DNA of 64,000 nucleotides from Linyphia triangularis (GCA_963978545.1 OZ021725.1:10481346-10545345); one strand, 5' to 3'. Shown: positions 45,551 to 58,602, numbered from the stretch's first letter. Notes: a model not told the origin generated them from the letters alone. Numbers and translations are program-made.

Positions 45551-46010
45551 AACCTTTATATGCATTGCCAATTTTTATTTTCGTTTACACAGAACCGATT
45601 CTGTAAACATCGTGTGGTTGGTGTTTGCATCTAATTTTAAATATTAATAACATCTCTATTAGCAAAATATGTGGCAAACTGCGGTTCAAAATTGATTCAT
45701 TAAAAAGGAATGTGAATGTATGCACTTACATTCAAATATCTTTTATTTATTCTGATTAAAACAATTTTATTATTTATTTATTAAAATAATTTTGGCAACA
45801 AGAAAAAGTTTCTTCAGTAATCGATCAAATGCTATTTCAGTGCAATTGGATGACGGCAAGTTGGTTTATTAGTATTCCGTAAATAAGACCTTTTAGTGAC
45901 AGTGGCAGCCCCAAAAATATAATAGAATATATTGTTATGGACATCGAATCTATTTGCCAAGTTTCAGACCGATTGGATGACGGCCAGGGGGTTATAATTA
46001 GTTATTCGTT
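45551..46010. mobile_element. ATCCTTTATA-family MITE, right end lost
   Basis: Starts AACCTTTATATGCATTGCC and follows the 11365 and 47294 copies through TTGGATGACGGCAAG and GACCGATTGGATGACGG, then departs. Confidence 0.6.
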
Positions 46011-46166
46011 CTTCAAATGTTATTTGTTTCGTAAGTAAGTTGAAATTGATAAAAAAAAAGCTTGCTTGTTTTATTTATGAGTTAGATTTTATGGATATAG
46101 TTAAAGCAAATGAATTTTGGTTAGTAAGTTTTATTGTTTGCCAAAATACTAGAGTTTTCAATAACT

Positions 46167-46961
46167 AAACTAGGGGTGTGGAAAATCGCACAACTTTCAA
46201 TTCCTGGCAAGTATGGAGATATTACTTTTTCGATAATTCTACAAAAAAAAAAAAAAGCCATTGATAAAATTGTGATTTTAGCGGTGTTACTTTACGATAA
46301 TCCTTATATTATCCTTTATTATAACTGAAACTGAGGGGGGAAAAGAAAAAACGATCGTTGATGAGGAATGCGTAAGGAAAGACAACTCTGTGTTGAAGGC
46401 ATTCGTTTTTCAACTTTTTACGCCATTACAGCATTTTTACGGGAATTTCGGTTTGGTTGTATTCAGATTATCTGGCGCCGTCAGCAACACGAAGGCTATA
46501 ATGCGCCGAAACATTCGTCATTAGACAAGCCAACATACATTTACAAACACCCATGCCAACACGGGACTCGATCCCACAACCTCGTGGTCTAGAAGCTAGC
46601 ACGCTAACCACTATACCCTTTGGTCGGCCGGGAATTTCGGAGTTGGGGTTGTTTAGAACACCTTAAGAGGCATTAGCAAAGAGATTTTTTATCAAAATCG
46701 TTAGAGCCATTTTTTAGCAATCATTGAAAAACATGAATTTTTCAATGGCAGCTACCTTATGCGCATGCGTGATTTTGACGAAAACCTTAATGGTAGGTCC
46801 CATGGCCGCCACTAACCCTCATACCAAACTTGAACATCGTAGGTCAATTTGTTCGGGAGTTATGCTGACCACAGACACACATACAGACAGACATTTTTCC
46901 TAGATCACTTTTTTGAAATCAGGGTGTTCCAAAAGGTGTAGAAATGCAAAAAAATCGAAAT

Positions 46962-46994
<33 letters not shown>

Positions 46995-47056
46995 ACTGAA
47001 TGCTATACTTTCATTATCCTATGTATAATACACATGGGTAGTTGAAAGTGAAAAAG
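46167..47056. mobile_element. AAACTAGGGGTG-family MITE carrying a SINE
   Basis: Left end AAACTAGGGGTGTGGAAAAT, interior GTTCGGGAGTTATGCTGACC, right tail GGGTAGTTGAAAGTGAAAAA. The T-run at about 46963-46993 precedes the tail. The SINE at 46452-46629 is a later insertion. Confidence 0.7.
46452..46629 (-). mobile_element. tRNA-derived SINE, copy 3
   Basis: Minus-strand copy with an 11-bp perfect duplication GGGAATTTCGG (46441-46451 and 46630-46640) inside the host MITE. The B-box region is slightly altered. Confidence 0.88.
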
Positions 47057-47293
47057 TGATTGATTTTATGTCATAAATATTAGATAGTAGGATTTTTACT
47101 TATACGGTTCCTTTGTACCGTATTCTTATTATATCTGTTTTCAACCACCTTCACGAAACCATATAGCAACCACCTTTACAATTTCTCTTAAAGACCAAAA
47201 TTAAAATTTTTACCTCATCAGTCGAAACCACATCAAAACCACCACAAATAGAATGTAAATAATGTAACCCATAAATTTTTTTTTTTAATATAA

Positions 47294-47807
47294 ATCCTTT
47301 ATATGCATTGCCAATTTTTATATTCACTAACAAAGCACCGTTTCTGTTGCCAGCCTGTGCTTGGTGTTGTCATATACTTTTAAATATTAAAAACATCTCT
47401 ATCACCAAATATCCAGGAAACTAAATTTCAAAATTTGTTCATTAAAAATTAATGGGAATTTATGCACTCACATCCAAATACCTTTTATTTATTCTGATTA
47501 AAACAATTTTATTATTTATTTATTAAAAAAGTTTAGACATCAGGAAAGAGTTTCTTCCATGGTCTGTTAAATGCTATTTCAGCGCGAATGGATGACGGCA
47601 TGTGGTTTATTAGCATTCCGTAAAATCGACTTTTTAGTGACAATACAGCTCCCGAAATTTTATTGAGTGCATTGTCATTGACATCGAATCTATCTGTCAA
47701 GCTTCAGCCTGATTGGATGACGGCAAACGAGTTAATTAGGCCTTTGTAGATTTGCCCGCCATCGACATATACAGCCACACACAAAATCGAAGCTAATATA
47801 AAGGATA
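47294..47807. mobile_element. ATCCTTTATA-family MITE, complete copy
   Basis: Ends ATCCTTTATATGC and AATATAAAGGAT, about 514 bp, with the same internal landmarks as 11365-11797. Downstream to about 48350 no gene is seen; C-runs near 48285 and G-runs near 48265 look like remnants of another element. Confidence 0.7.
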
Positions 47808-48356
47808 TAAAATATAAGTATTACAACAAATTTGGCTGCTAGAGCCAAATAAAGAACCGGTTTACCCTTCCTCCCTTTCAATATTCTTAGATGTTTGTAA
47901 ACAATGAAAAAAAAAAAATCAAGTAAAACTGTAAGTATTTTTACACAAATACAAAATAATAGTAATAGTCAAATACTTGCCCTGAAGGCCGAGAAAGCTG
48001 TTTTCAAAAAAAACGAAAATAAATCTTAGCTATAATACTAAAACTTAAAGAAACCTCTTCAGTAGCAAGCGAAAACCACAAAGTGAAACACAGATATTTC
48101 TATTTGATAACCTCTAATGAGTAGTGACGTCACATCTGATTATGAAGCAGGTTTGTTGAGAGAGAACAACCACCCAAGATAAGCCAACGGCGCGTGGTCG
48201 TTTTGTAGGTGGCGCTGTTTTATGGTTTAGTCTCTGATCTCGTAATGGACATAGGCGTAACGAGGGAGGGGTTGGGGGGTTGACCCCCCCCCCATTGTTT
48301 AGAGAAAAATTATGCGAATTTACTACGTTTTTACCCCAACCAACTTTTTGTTGGTT

Positions 48357-48510
48357 ATTATAAATTTCCTTACTAGTAATTATAAATTTCCTTACTAGTA
48401 ATTATAAATTTCCTTACTAGTAATTATAAATTTCCTTACTAGTAATTATAAATTTCCTTACTAGTAATTATAAATTTCCTTACTAGTAATTATAAATTTC
48501 CTTACTAATA
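48357..48510. repeat. 22-bp tandem array, seven copies
   Basis: Unit ATTATAAATTTCCTTACTAG plus TA, repeated seven times head to tail with almost no divergence. There are no spacers of varying sequence, so it is a simple minisatellite. Confidence 0.95.
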
Positions 48511-48910
48511 ATGATTCAGTGTTTTGTTACGGTAATCAAAAGCTATACCAAAGTGAAAGACATTCATACAACTAATGCGTGGGGGCCCCCAGGAGGGTGC
48601 AAGGGGGTGCACTTGCACCCCCCTGGATTTTGAAAATTAAAATCTTCAAACTTTTTTTATTTTCAACATAACGTGCCGAACAACATAACGAATAAAGTAT
48701 TTATTTGCTTTATGATTTAAATTTTGTTTGTAGAGTAAGATAGTTTTCTTCCTTCTTTTTGAGAATCTTCCGTTGCAAACTTTGACTTTAGTTTTGTAAC
48801 ATTTATTTATACTTATCTTACATTTTTAGTATTTCTTGAATTAGATTTTTTGTTTGCCACAAAAACGAATCAGTTATATCTTTCGCGGTGACATCCGGTC
48901 TATTAGGTTG

Positions 48911-49077
48911 ATTGGTTGTATTCAGATTATCTGGCGCCGTCAGCAACACGAGGGCTATAATGCGCCGAAACATTCGTCATTAGACAAGCCAACATACATT
49001 TACAAACACCCATGCCTAACACGGGACTCGCAACCTCGCAGTCTAGAAGCCAGCACGCTAACCACTATACCGTTTGG
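48911..49077 (-). mobile_element. tRNA-derived SINE, copy 4
   Basis: Minus-strand copy lacking a few bases around the B box; the right edge is followed by a partial repeat of its own end (ACTATACCGTTGGA at about 49090). No clear target duplication. Confidence 0.8.
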
Positions 49078-49431
49078 ACACAGACATGGACTATACCGTT
49101 GGACAGACAAATGACAGAAACAGTTTACTCATTTTTATCTAAGATTTATTGTGCATTTTTTAACCTTTATTTTATCTAACATATTTTGAAAAATTACAAT
49201 TAAGAAAGTTATTCGCATGTGATATCTCCAGCCAAATATTTAGGCTGACTGTACAAACTAAAAAATTTGCATTGTTAATCGGCTGGAGATATCGGGACAT
49301 GCACCATCCCATGGTTAAGGGATGGAACATGCACCATCCCTCCCTCAGACTTACATTTTGGGGGTTGGATTGGTGTCCCATCCCTCCCTACGCACAACAT
49401 TTCAATAAAATAACTTATATTAATAAATGAA

Positions 49432-52262
49432 TATTAACAAATGTTCAATTTTCCAAATATAGATTGGGAGGGAAATAGTGTATGTAGTGATAGAGAGGTC
49501 GAATTCTTAAACATTGTCCAAGATTGCTTTTTACAACAAATGGTTCAGGAGGGAACTAGAGAATCAGCCGTTCTGGATTTGGTTTTCAGTAATAATGAGG
49601 ATAGGATACAAAATTTAACAGTTGGGAAACGTTTAGGAGATAGTGATCATAATAATATTAAATTGGAGATTTTGCTTGAGACATTTAGATTTGATAATAG
49701 GAGAGTAATTCCTAACTTTAAGAAGGCAGACTGGAACGGATTAAGATCTGAGTTACGAATTAGTTTTAAAGATGGACAGCAGTCGCATCATGTTGAAGGT
49801 CAATGGGGTGAATTTAAAAACACTTTATGGGAGGCAACTAAAAAGCATATTCCGTTCATTAAAAAAGGGAGAGCTCAGAAACGATTTCCAATGTGGTTTT
49901 CCAAAGAAACAAAGAAGGCTTTGACGATCAAACACAGGGCTTATAAGATTTTAAAGCAAAATGAGTCCGAGGCCGAAAGAAAAATTTATAAAATTGCTAG
50001 ACGTAACTTCAAATATATCAGTAGAAAGCAGAAGAAGGAACTAGAAGAATAGCTTGCAAGAGATATTAATATTAGAACAAAGGGATTTTTTGAAAATGCC
50101 AGTGGTAATAAAAGAATGAATACTCATCTGGGGCTATTTGAGGATAGCCAGGGTAATTTAATGCATGATGATGAGGGGATGGCTAACGTTTTTAATGAGT
50201 GTCTTCAATAAGGATTTTAATGGGAGGACTCTTACAGAGATTACAAGCTCGGATATGCAGGAGTTTCAATTTTATAGAGAAGAAGTGATTCATGAGTTAA
50301 AAAATATGAAACCTTTTAAAGCTCCTGGACCTGACAATATTTATCCAAAAGTCCTTACTGAGTGTTCTAAAGAGTTATGGGATGTGTTGTATGTATTCGA
50401 ATGTTCTTATAGTTCGGGTACAGTACCATTAGATTGGAAGTTAGCTAACATTACTCCACTGTTTAAAAAGGGATTGAAAAGTGATGCAGGAAATTACAGA
50501 CCAGTCAGTTTGACATCTGTTATCTGTAAAATGTTTGAGACAATTCTAAAAAATTACATTATGAAATTTTTGGAGACTAGTGACTTACTTTCAAGTAAAC
50601 AGGTATGGATTTAGAAAGGGAAAATCTTGCGCGGCTAATCTTTTACATTTTTACGATGAGGTTACTAGGGAATTGGATGAAAAGGAATTCGGTCGATATA
50701 GTATACATTGATTTCCAGAAGGCATTCGATAAAGTAACGCGTGAAGCATTATTACATAAGTTAAAAAGAATTGGAATTCATGACACTGTTTTAAGTTGGA
50801 TTGGAAATTGGTTAATTGGAAGAAAGCAAAGAGTGTAAATCAAAGGTAAATACTCCCAATGAGGAGAAGTTAAAAGTGGGGTGCCACAGGGGTCAGTTTT
50901 GGGTCCACTTCTGTTCATAATTTTTTATCGATGATATAAGCGAAGGTCTCGGGTAAAGTCAGTTTTTTTGCAGACGATTTAAAAATCATGGGACTTTCTA
51001 ATTCAGTGGAGCAGATAGCACAATTTCAATTAGATTTAGATAGGATTTCTGATTGGGCTATTAAATGGGGATTGTCATTTAATATTAGCAAATGTCGGGT
51101 TTTACACATGGGGAACCAAAATCAAATTACAATTTACAAGGTATTATAATAAATGACGTTGTCAGTGGGGGTGTTGATTAGTAAAGATTTTAAGATGGGG
51201 CAATATTGTAGGGCGGCTAGTGACAAGGCAAATAGGATGTTAGGTTATATATATAAAAAAAAATGTTTCATCTAGATCTAGTGATATCATACTACCATTG
51301 TAAAGAGGTTTGGTTAGGCCGCATCTTGAGTATACAGTACAGTTTTGGTCACCTTAAAGGACATTGATTTACTAGAAAAAGTTCAACACAGAGCTACAAA
51401 AATAATTCAGGGTACTTCGGGCATGGCATATGAGGATAGATTGAAAAAATTAAACATGTATGCACTGCAAGAAAAAAGGGCAAGAGGGGATTTGATCCAG
51501 TTATTTAAATTTATTGCACATGGTGAAATTAGGGGTTTAGAATTTGTCGCTGATAATAGGACACGAGGAAATAGGTGCAAATTGTTCAAATCTCAATTTA
51601 ATAGGGAAGGGCGAAAACACTATTTTTACAATAGGATTATCAATGATTGGAATGATTTGCCAGCAAATGTTGTAAATTCAGAGAGCGTAAAGAGTTTTAA
51701 GAAACAGTTAGATATGCGCTGGGGGATTATAAATAGGCAATAACTGGATTACTCTGGCTTGGTAAGTAACTTATAATTTGTACTTTGTATATTTAATTTT
51801 GGTTATTTTGTTACCATATTTGGTTACTTATGTTTGCATACTGTTGTTTTTTATAAAATTTGTCAGCTTGCATTATGTATTGCATTTTTCCAGTAAGATT
51901 GTCAAATTTGTATATTGTATTGTATTATGTATATTGCATTGTATAATCCTGTAACCATTGTATATTGTGTCAGCTTGTATATATTGCTTGCATTATGTAT
52001 TGCATTTTTCCAGTACGATTGTCAAACGCTGTGTCAACTTTGTATATCGTATTGCATTATGTATATTGTATTGTATAATCCTGTAACTATTGTATATTGT
52101 GTGTATGATCCTGTAACTATTCTATGTTGTATATATGATAATGTAACTATCGTATGCAAATTATTTTCTATTTCTATATACGTGTATATATATTTACTCG
52201 ACCAACCTTGTTGGGCCTTGAGCCTGTTGTTGGTCTTAAAATTTGTATTTGTATTAAAAACA
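49432..52262 (+). mobile_element. CR1/Jockey-type LINE, 5'-truncated and inactive
   Basis: It begins in the last part of an endonuclease domain (FNFPNIDW, then GDSDHNN). The reverse transcriptase follows: FKAPGPDNIYPK, NYRPVSLTSVICK, YIDFQKAFDK, GVPQGSVLGPLLF, and a catalytic FADD at about 50970. The C-terminal region has LLEKVQHRATKII and RKHYFYNRIINDWNDLP. It is broken by an in-frame TAG at 50050 and by frameshifts near 50190, 50590, 50930 and 51130-51350. The 3' UTR (51744-52262) has imperfect repeats of TGTATTG and ends GTATTTGTATT, as LINEs of this group often do. The clade call rests on motif style. Confidence 0.85.
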
Positions 52263-52676
52263 CGCTGGTTTTAGACTTAACCTAACTGCTAATTCATAAA
52301 AGTTATACTACTAGGTCTACAAAACATTAAAAACAATTATGTTAGCATTGATGGAAGATATTGAAAATATAGAATGGTGCTTACTTTTTTAGTGTTGAAA
52401 ATAGCGTTTTTGTTACATAACCTGGTAAAAACCTGCAACTAAAATATTTTCTAGCTAGAAATTGGAAGCTATGGTTATTCTAGTTGGTGGAAGAATCAGA
52501 AATAAAAATAAAATGTTTTGGAACTATTTGCTGGCGCCCCATCCTTTCTTTCTCACCATTCCTAGTAAACGTTAGGATCATTGTGAAAAATCAGAGGTTC
52601 TCATTGTGGAATAAGGATGTCGTAGAAAAGGAGAATTTCATTACATTTTAGTATGGAAATTTGAAAAGAATTTACC

Positions 52677-53109
52677 CCAACAAAAACATCTCTGTAAAAA
52701 GGCGCCAAGTTCTTCATGCAATGATTGTGGCCATGAAAAATATTAAGATCTTAAGTAAAGCCAAGTTTAAAGATGTTGTGCAATGAAAATTAGTAACATT
52801 TTCTTCTCAATGTAAAAATTCTCCTGCATAGGCCGAAATATCGAGCTGCAAAAAATATTTATGACACTTGGCCGTTACGTATTATGGTTCAATGACGCAT
52901 AATGGCCAAGTCACACAAGCATTTTTGTAACTCGAAATTTAGGCCTATGCAGGGGAATTTTGACTTTGAGAAGAAAATTTTACTAATTTTTATTGCCCGT
53001 AATTTACAACAACTTTAAACTTGGCTCTACCTAAGATCTCAAAACTTTCCACGGCCATAACCATTGCATGAAGAACTTGGCGCCTTTTCACAGAGTTGTT
53101 TTTGTTGGG
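52677..53109. mobile_element. Foldback MITE with about 215-bp arms
   Basis: CCCAACAAAAACA at 52677 and its inverse at 53097-53109. The arms match inward through GGCGCCAAGTTCTTCATGCA and TTGGCCGTTACGTATTATGG up to a centre near 52893. No ORF. Confidence 0.8.
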
Positions 53110-53182
53110 TTGTCTTGTTTCAAATGTAAACTGTCTGAGCAAACGACATACTGAGATAAAGCAACGCATTGTTGCTGCTAAT

Positions 53183-54482
53183 CCGGTGACCGCACTAACC
53201 AGCATCGCCGCATTGGTGATTTCGAACGACTGAACAATGCTGCCATCTATCGGCTCTTCTCAAAGGAGAAACTTCATCACGGCAAGCGATCCAAACACGG
53301 GCCCTCGCAACATGCGAGCTCCACGATGCTACTAGCATTCCAAACCTGGAATTCCGATCAGACGCTGATCCCTTCGTCACTGGACGGAAGTTATGTGGTG
53401 TCGTCTTTAAGTACCAAATAAATTCTACTGTGCTGCAGAGTACTCTTTTGCTTAGAGGTAAGATATTCGGCTCGATAACCAAAGGTCCTACGATCGAAGC
53501 CCGGTGACCGCACTAACCAGCATCGCCGCATTGGTGATTTCGTACGACTGAACAATGCTGCCATCTATCGGCTCTTCTCAAAGGAGAAACTTCATCACGG
53601 CAAGCGATCCAAACACGGGCCCTCGCAACATGCGAGCTCCACGATGCTACTAGCATTCCAAACCTGGAATTCCGATCAGACGCTGATCCCTTCGTCACTG
53701 GACGGAAGTTATGTGGTGTCGTCTTCAAGTACCAAATAAATTCTACTGTGCTGCAGAGTACTCTTTTGCTTAGAGGTAAGATATTCGGCTCGATAACCAA
53801 AGGTCCTACGATCGAAGCCCAGTGACCGCACTAACCAGCATCGCCGCATTGGTGATTTCGTACGACTGAACAATGCTGCCATCTATCGGCGCTTCTCAAA
53901 GGAGAAACTTCATCACGGCAAGCGATCCAAACACGGGCCCTCGCAACATGCGAGCTCCACGATGCTACTAGCATTCCAAACCTGGAATTCCGATCAGACG
54001 CTGATCCCTTCGTCGCTGGACGGAAGTTATGTGGTGTCGTCTTTAAGTACCAAATAAATTCTACTGTGCTGCAGAGTACTCTTTTGCTTAGAGGTAAGAT
54101 ATTCGGCTCGATAACCAAAGGTCCTACGATCGAAGCCCGGTGACCGCACTAACCAGCATCGCCGCATTGGTGATTTCGTACGACTGAACAATGCTGCCAT
54201 CTATCGGCTTTTCTCAAAGGAGAAACTTCATCACGGCAAGCGATCCAAACACGGGCCCTCGCAACATGCGAGCTCCACGATGCTACTAGCATTCCAAACC
54301 TGGAATTCCGATCAGACGCTGATCCCTTCGTCACTGGACGGAAGTTATGTGGTGTCGTCTTCAAGTACCAAATAAATTCTACTGTGCTGCAGAGTACTCT
54401 TTTGCTTAGAGGTAAGATATTCGGCTCGATAACCAAAGGTCCTACGATCGAAGCCCGGTGACCGCACTAACCAGCATCTCCG
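53183..54482. repeat. 318-bp tandem array, four copies plus a partial
   Basis: Units begin CCGGTGACCGCACTAACCAG at 53183, 53501, 53819, 54137 and 54455 (the last ends after 28 bp); they are about 98-99% identical. Each contains a tRNA-like stretch GCTTAGAGGTAAGATATTCG followed by CGATAACCAAAGGTCCTACG and ATCGAAGCC, resembling degraded A and B boxes. The period is 106 codons, so the same 95-codon minus ORF appears in every unit; it is a by-product. Confidence 0.95.
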
Positions 54483-55659
54483 TATTATTAACTTTAAAGT
54501 GAATCGCAATGCCGGGCACCTAATGCAGATTGGATCCTTCCTCGTTAACACCAAGAGTTTTTCATTTTAAGCCAATCGGGATCCGAATTAGAATCAGGCC
54601 CAAACTTTGATGGACGGACTGCGTCAATGAAAATTAAAAAGAAAAAAAAGTTACCAACTGGAAAACCTTTGCTAAAAAGAGGTCAGCGTGGAAAAAATTT
54701 TGAAAAAGGCCTCGGCCACCACCAAAGGCTGTCGAGTCAGAACAGAAGAAGATACATGTTTTAAACTGGTAAAAGGTATCCTGATAAATGTAGGATACGC
54801 ATCCAGTTTTGGGTGTTCCTATTTTTTATTTCTTAAACGAAAGGGGCTCTGATTTTCAACAAGTTGGATTTTGAAGTCTCTGTCACTAAAAGCTGTCTTT
54901 TACACTCGTTTTCCGTATAACCGATTATCTGGTGTAGCAAACTTATTATGCTAATGCTCGAATTTAATAATATTGATCATCTACACCAGCATTCGCCCCT
55001 AACTTTTAGAGGTGGATCGTATGACTTATGTTGGAGCTTTTCACGGACCAGATACACCAAAATATGTATCTTTAATTATTATCAATTTAGCAATATATAG
55101 CATTTATGAAAACTGGATTTTTTTTTTTTTTTAAATAAAAATATTTTATTAAAAATATGTAAACTGTTTGCTTCCACATTACTCCGTTTTAGTCGATATC
55201 AATTGTAACTTGTGAAACGATGGCGGTTGAAATTGTTCAGTTTATTTTTTGATAGAGTCTTTGGGAGTATTTGTTGCAGTCAATTTTAATCAATTGTCCA
55301 AACGAGATTCAGTTAAGTTATTCCTGTATTTATTCTTGATGAAAATCACCTCACTGAAAGCTTCGTCATATAGTGTCTTCGGACACGTAGTGGAGAACTC
55401 GAGTTTATTGTTCAGCTCTATTTAAACAACATATCCCAACATTGTTCAAACAAAAACATCCACCCAGTCCAAACAAAAAGAAACACATCCATATTTTGAT
55501 GTTAAATAACTAAATACCAACTATATTCCTATCAAAGACTACTTTCAAATAATAATGTTAGATAACAAAATGAAAAGTAACAATACATTTTTACAGGTGG
55601 GAGGTATAAAATAAATTAACAGTTTTTAACGTTTACCCAACAATTTTTCATCTGAAGCG
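54483..55659. other. Intergenic, no gene recognised
   Basis: No credible ORF, RNA gene or repeat border seen apart from short A and T runs. Confidence 0.4.
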
Positions 55660-55925
55660 TTATACTTTCGTTGCGGGCGACGGCGTGATTTGAACCGAGG
55701 ACCATGGTGACTGGAGACTGATACTTTACCTCTGTGCAAAAGAGTACTCTGCTGCACAGAAGCATTATTTGATATATGAGGTCGCCACACATCTAATGGC
55801 TGCGATGTAAGCCTCTGGCCTTGTATACCTAAGGTGCCGAGTTCGAATCCCAAGTTAGACATGGATAATCGTTGGGGTTCGCAATTCACGTTAAACTGTT
55901 GCTCTCAGTCTGATTAGCCGTTATT
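55660..55925. mobile_element. Compound tRNA-derived SINE-like repeat
   Basis: On plus, AAGGTGCCGAGTTCGAATCC resembles a tRNA B box. On minus, GGTCCTCGGTTCAAATCACG is a second B box at the left side. Between them, TACCTCTGTGCAAAAGAGTA then CTCTGCTGCACAGA matches the reverse strand of the 318-bp array (TACCTCTAAGCAAAAGAGTA then CTCTGCAGCACAG). The array and this copy therefore share an ancestor. Confidence 0.55.
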
Positions 55926-56557
55926 GTGCATAAAATAGTCGTTGAGAGAACAAACCAAACACAACAATATTTTAGAACGGACATTTTTACATGGCATCCC
56001 CTTATGTATCAGTTGCAACACAGGTTATACTATAGTTCATATTTCTTGTCTCGAGGTACCGAAATTCAAGATTTATTGTCTTTGATTTTTTTTTTTACAA
56101 ATAACTTTTGAGTATTATCTAGAGTCTTGTTCAACATGAATTTTATAGGAAAGGTTTGTACTTGCAGAAAATCGCCCGGAACAATTTCTTGGAGATAAAT
56201 TAGAAAATAAAAACGCATTATATTAGATTACATTAACAAAGGTAACTGGGTGAAGTCGGTTTTTTACCAGTTCGTGATTACCTCCACTGTAAGCTCCAAC
56301 TCAATATGATAGTTTTCAGATCCAGTTTACAGAAAGAACACCAAGGTCGCCAATGCTTGTTATAGAAATCAAGAGCATCTTGGGGATTTGAAAAAAATAT
56401 TAAATAGCTTATCATGAATTTATCTCTTATCTAAAATTATACTTATTTTTTTTTTTTTAAGAGAACTTTGGCCACAGCAGATATCTTAAAAAAGCCATCG
56501 TTATCCGATAATCTGAGTTAAAGTGAAAATAAAATGTGTCTTAATGTGTAATTATTA

Positions 56558-57436
56558 AGGTAGTAGTCTGGTAACTTATGCCTATTTTCATGACTTCTTT
56601 GGCGGGTGGTTTTTTATAGGATATAAAAATTAATTATCTTGAATATTTAGAGTGTTTTTATTTACATATTGAAAATATAAAAAAAAATTATTTGAAAAAA
56701 TGTAATAGTTTATTACTATTATTATTGTCACTCGAAGTTGGAACCTCAAAAAAAAACGCACGTGGGTGGCCCGGGTGATTTTGGCTCTTGATGTTATCTG
56801 AAATCAAATATTCTTGATCATTCTTAATCTATAGACATGTCATTCTGGTCGGAACTACTGAAGTTAAATTTCAAGGGTAAATAACAAAATGGCGGACTTT
56901 GAAAAAAAAAGTCCTTTTATTTTAGCAAAGAAAGGGTTGTAAAACAAAAAGTTAGGGGTGAAAAAAATTCTCGTTAGTACCGACGAGAACTATAAGTGTG
57001 TAGAACAGCCTGTTAAAATTTGAAAGCAATCGGTTCAGTAGAAAAAAAGTTAGGACCCGGGCCGACCAGAAAAACAATGTCTTGAGAAAAACGCGTTTAA
57101 TGCCTGGATCTCCAGGACTTTTCGTACCACGTTTTTTTCCTTTCCTATCCATCTTAGATGCTTACGTGTCAACGTACGATCAAATACTAACAGAGTACTG
57201 TGAATTTTAACTTAAATATACTAAAAGCGCAAACAATAGAAGGGTCCAAGCGGTTGCAGCTGCCGGTCGACCTTAAAGGTTGGACTCCGAGGCGCTCTAG
57301 GAAACTCGTTATAACTCCCGAAATATTTCGAATTTCTGTCTGAAATTTTCACAGTATATTCTCAAGACATTGTACTTTCAAATTAAGCACAAAAAAATTC
57401 GATTTTTTTTTTTTTGAACCCAAGTTACCAGACCTC
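56558..57436. mobile_element. MITE with GGTAGTAGTCTGGTAACTT ends
   Basis: The inverted ends are AGGTAGTAGTCTGGTAACTT at 56558 and AAGTTACCAGACCTC ending at 57436. About 880 bp with no intact ORF. Superfamily not assigned. Confidence 0.6.
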
Positions 57437-58602
57437 ATAAAAGCCTCATAAAAGCCTCATAAATCTGCAGATGTTTCTATCCTTGCATTGTTTCCAAATT
57501 CTAGGTCAAGAAATTCCTTTCTGAAGGTCTTTTAAAGAGAAAATGTCTCTAATTTGCTTCTCAAAGACTAAGAATCGTTCTGAAATCCTACAAGTTAACC
57601 CGACGATCTATACGAGATAATTGGCACAATGTTGCCGTTGAATGTCGACTCATTTTATTATTCAGAAATGCCTGAATCTAAATGGGGTGAATCTATTCCG
57701 AAACCTGTCGCAACTAATGGCATTCAAGTTATAGGGAAATTGAAAATTGTTGTTAAATATGTGGGTTGGGAACCCTTCCAGCAGATGGCAGCATGCACTT
57801 GTTTGAACGACCCAATGCGGAGATGTCACCCCTGGCGGAAACTCGTGACGTGTAAGTACGTCACGACCGAAGTATAACATGTCTAGAGCATTCCTGGAGA
57901 GAGATGTAGGTGTAGTGAGTTTTGTCCCACCGACATTGTAAAAAACCTAAATCGATGTTTATTAAAAACAAAAATGTTAAACTCTGCAAACGATTCATTT
58001 TTTAGCCCCACTGACTTTCCTATGAAGTTCCCACCATGTGTTTTATGTTGATAATTGCAAAAACTAAACACACGAAATGCTCACTGTATTTTATTAAAAA
58101 GTATACGTAAAAGTTACAAATTCGAATTAAAACTGGTTTTTATTAAAGACTTTTATACAAGATATTTAAAAAAAAATTATAAAAGGAGAAGAAAAAAAAA
58201 AAAGAAAAAAAAAACAGAAGCCGATGGAAATTTTCCGCATTCTATTTTGGCAACTATGCTAATTTTACCTATCAATTTTCAAAAATAGTTACAAACTTCA
58301 CCAACAGATCTCGCTTTTAAATGAAAAATTAAAAAAAAAAAAAAAACATTTTGGACATATTACAAAAGCTACAAAACGATGTTTCAATTGTGCCACTTTT
58401 TTTATGGAAATGATGGTTATTTTAAAAATATCGTTTTGTAATTTGTTCAACAAATTCAGACGAGTTTTTATTCGAGTTTTTTCGATCAACAGCGCTATCT
58501 CTTGGTGAACACTGTAATTATAAATATAATATATTTTAATTCCATTTTTCAATTTCAGTCCTTTCAAGGACTTCCTGCATGTTAGTAAATCAGCAGCGTG
58601 GT
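57437..58602. other. Intergenic 3' of vanin-like gene C
   Basis: No recognisable gene. An 82-codon plus ORF at 57629 and a 77-codon one at 58055 lack motifs or a homologue in the window. A-runs near 58190-58215 and 58331. Confidence 0.4.

Noticed and set aside
48357..48510. Short regular repeats that might suggest a CRISPR array
   Set aside because: The 22-bp units are contiguous with no variable spacers, and the context is a eukaryotic genome.
51915..52274. 119-codon ORF with Tyr/Ile/Cys repeats
   Set aside because: It lies in the repeat-rich 3' UTR of the LINE and reads TGTATTG repeats.
53195..54436. Four identical 95-codon minus ORFs
   Set aside because: Each is one period of the 318-bp array; 318 is divisible by three, so the same frame reappears without selection.
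57629..57877. 82-codon plus ORF
   Set aside because: Open by chance as far as can be seen: no signal peptide, domain or repeat relative, and it sits beside a MITE.
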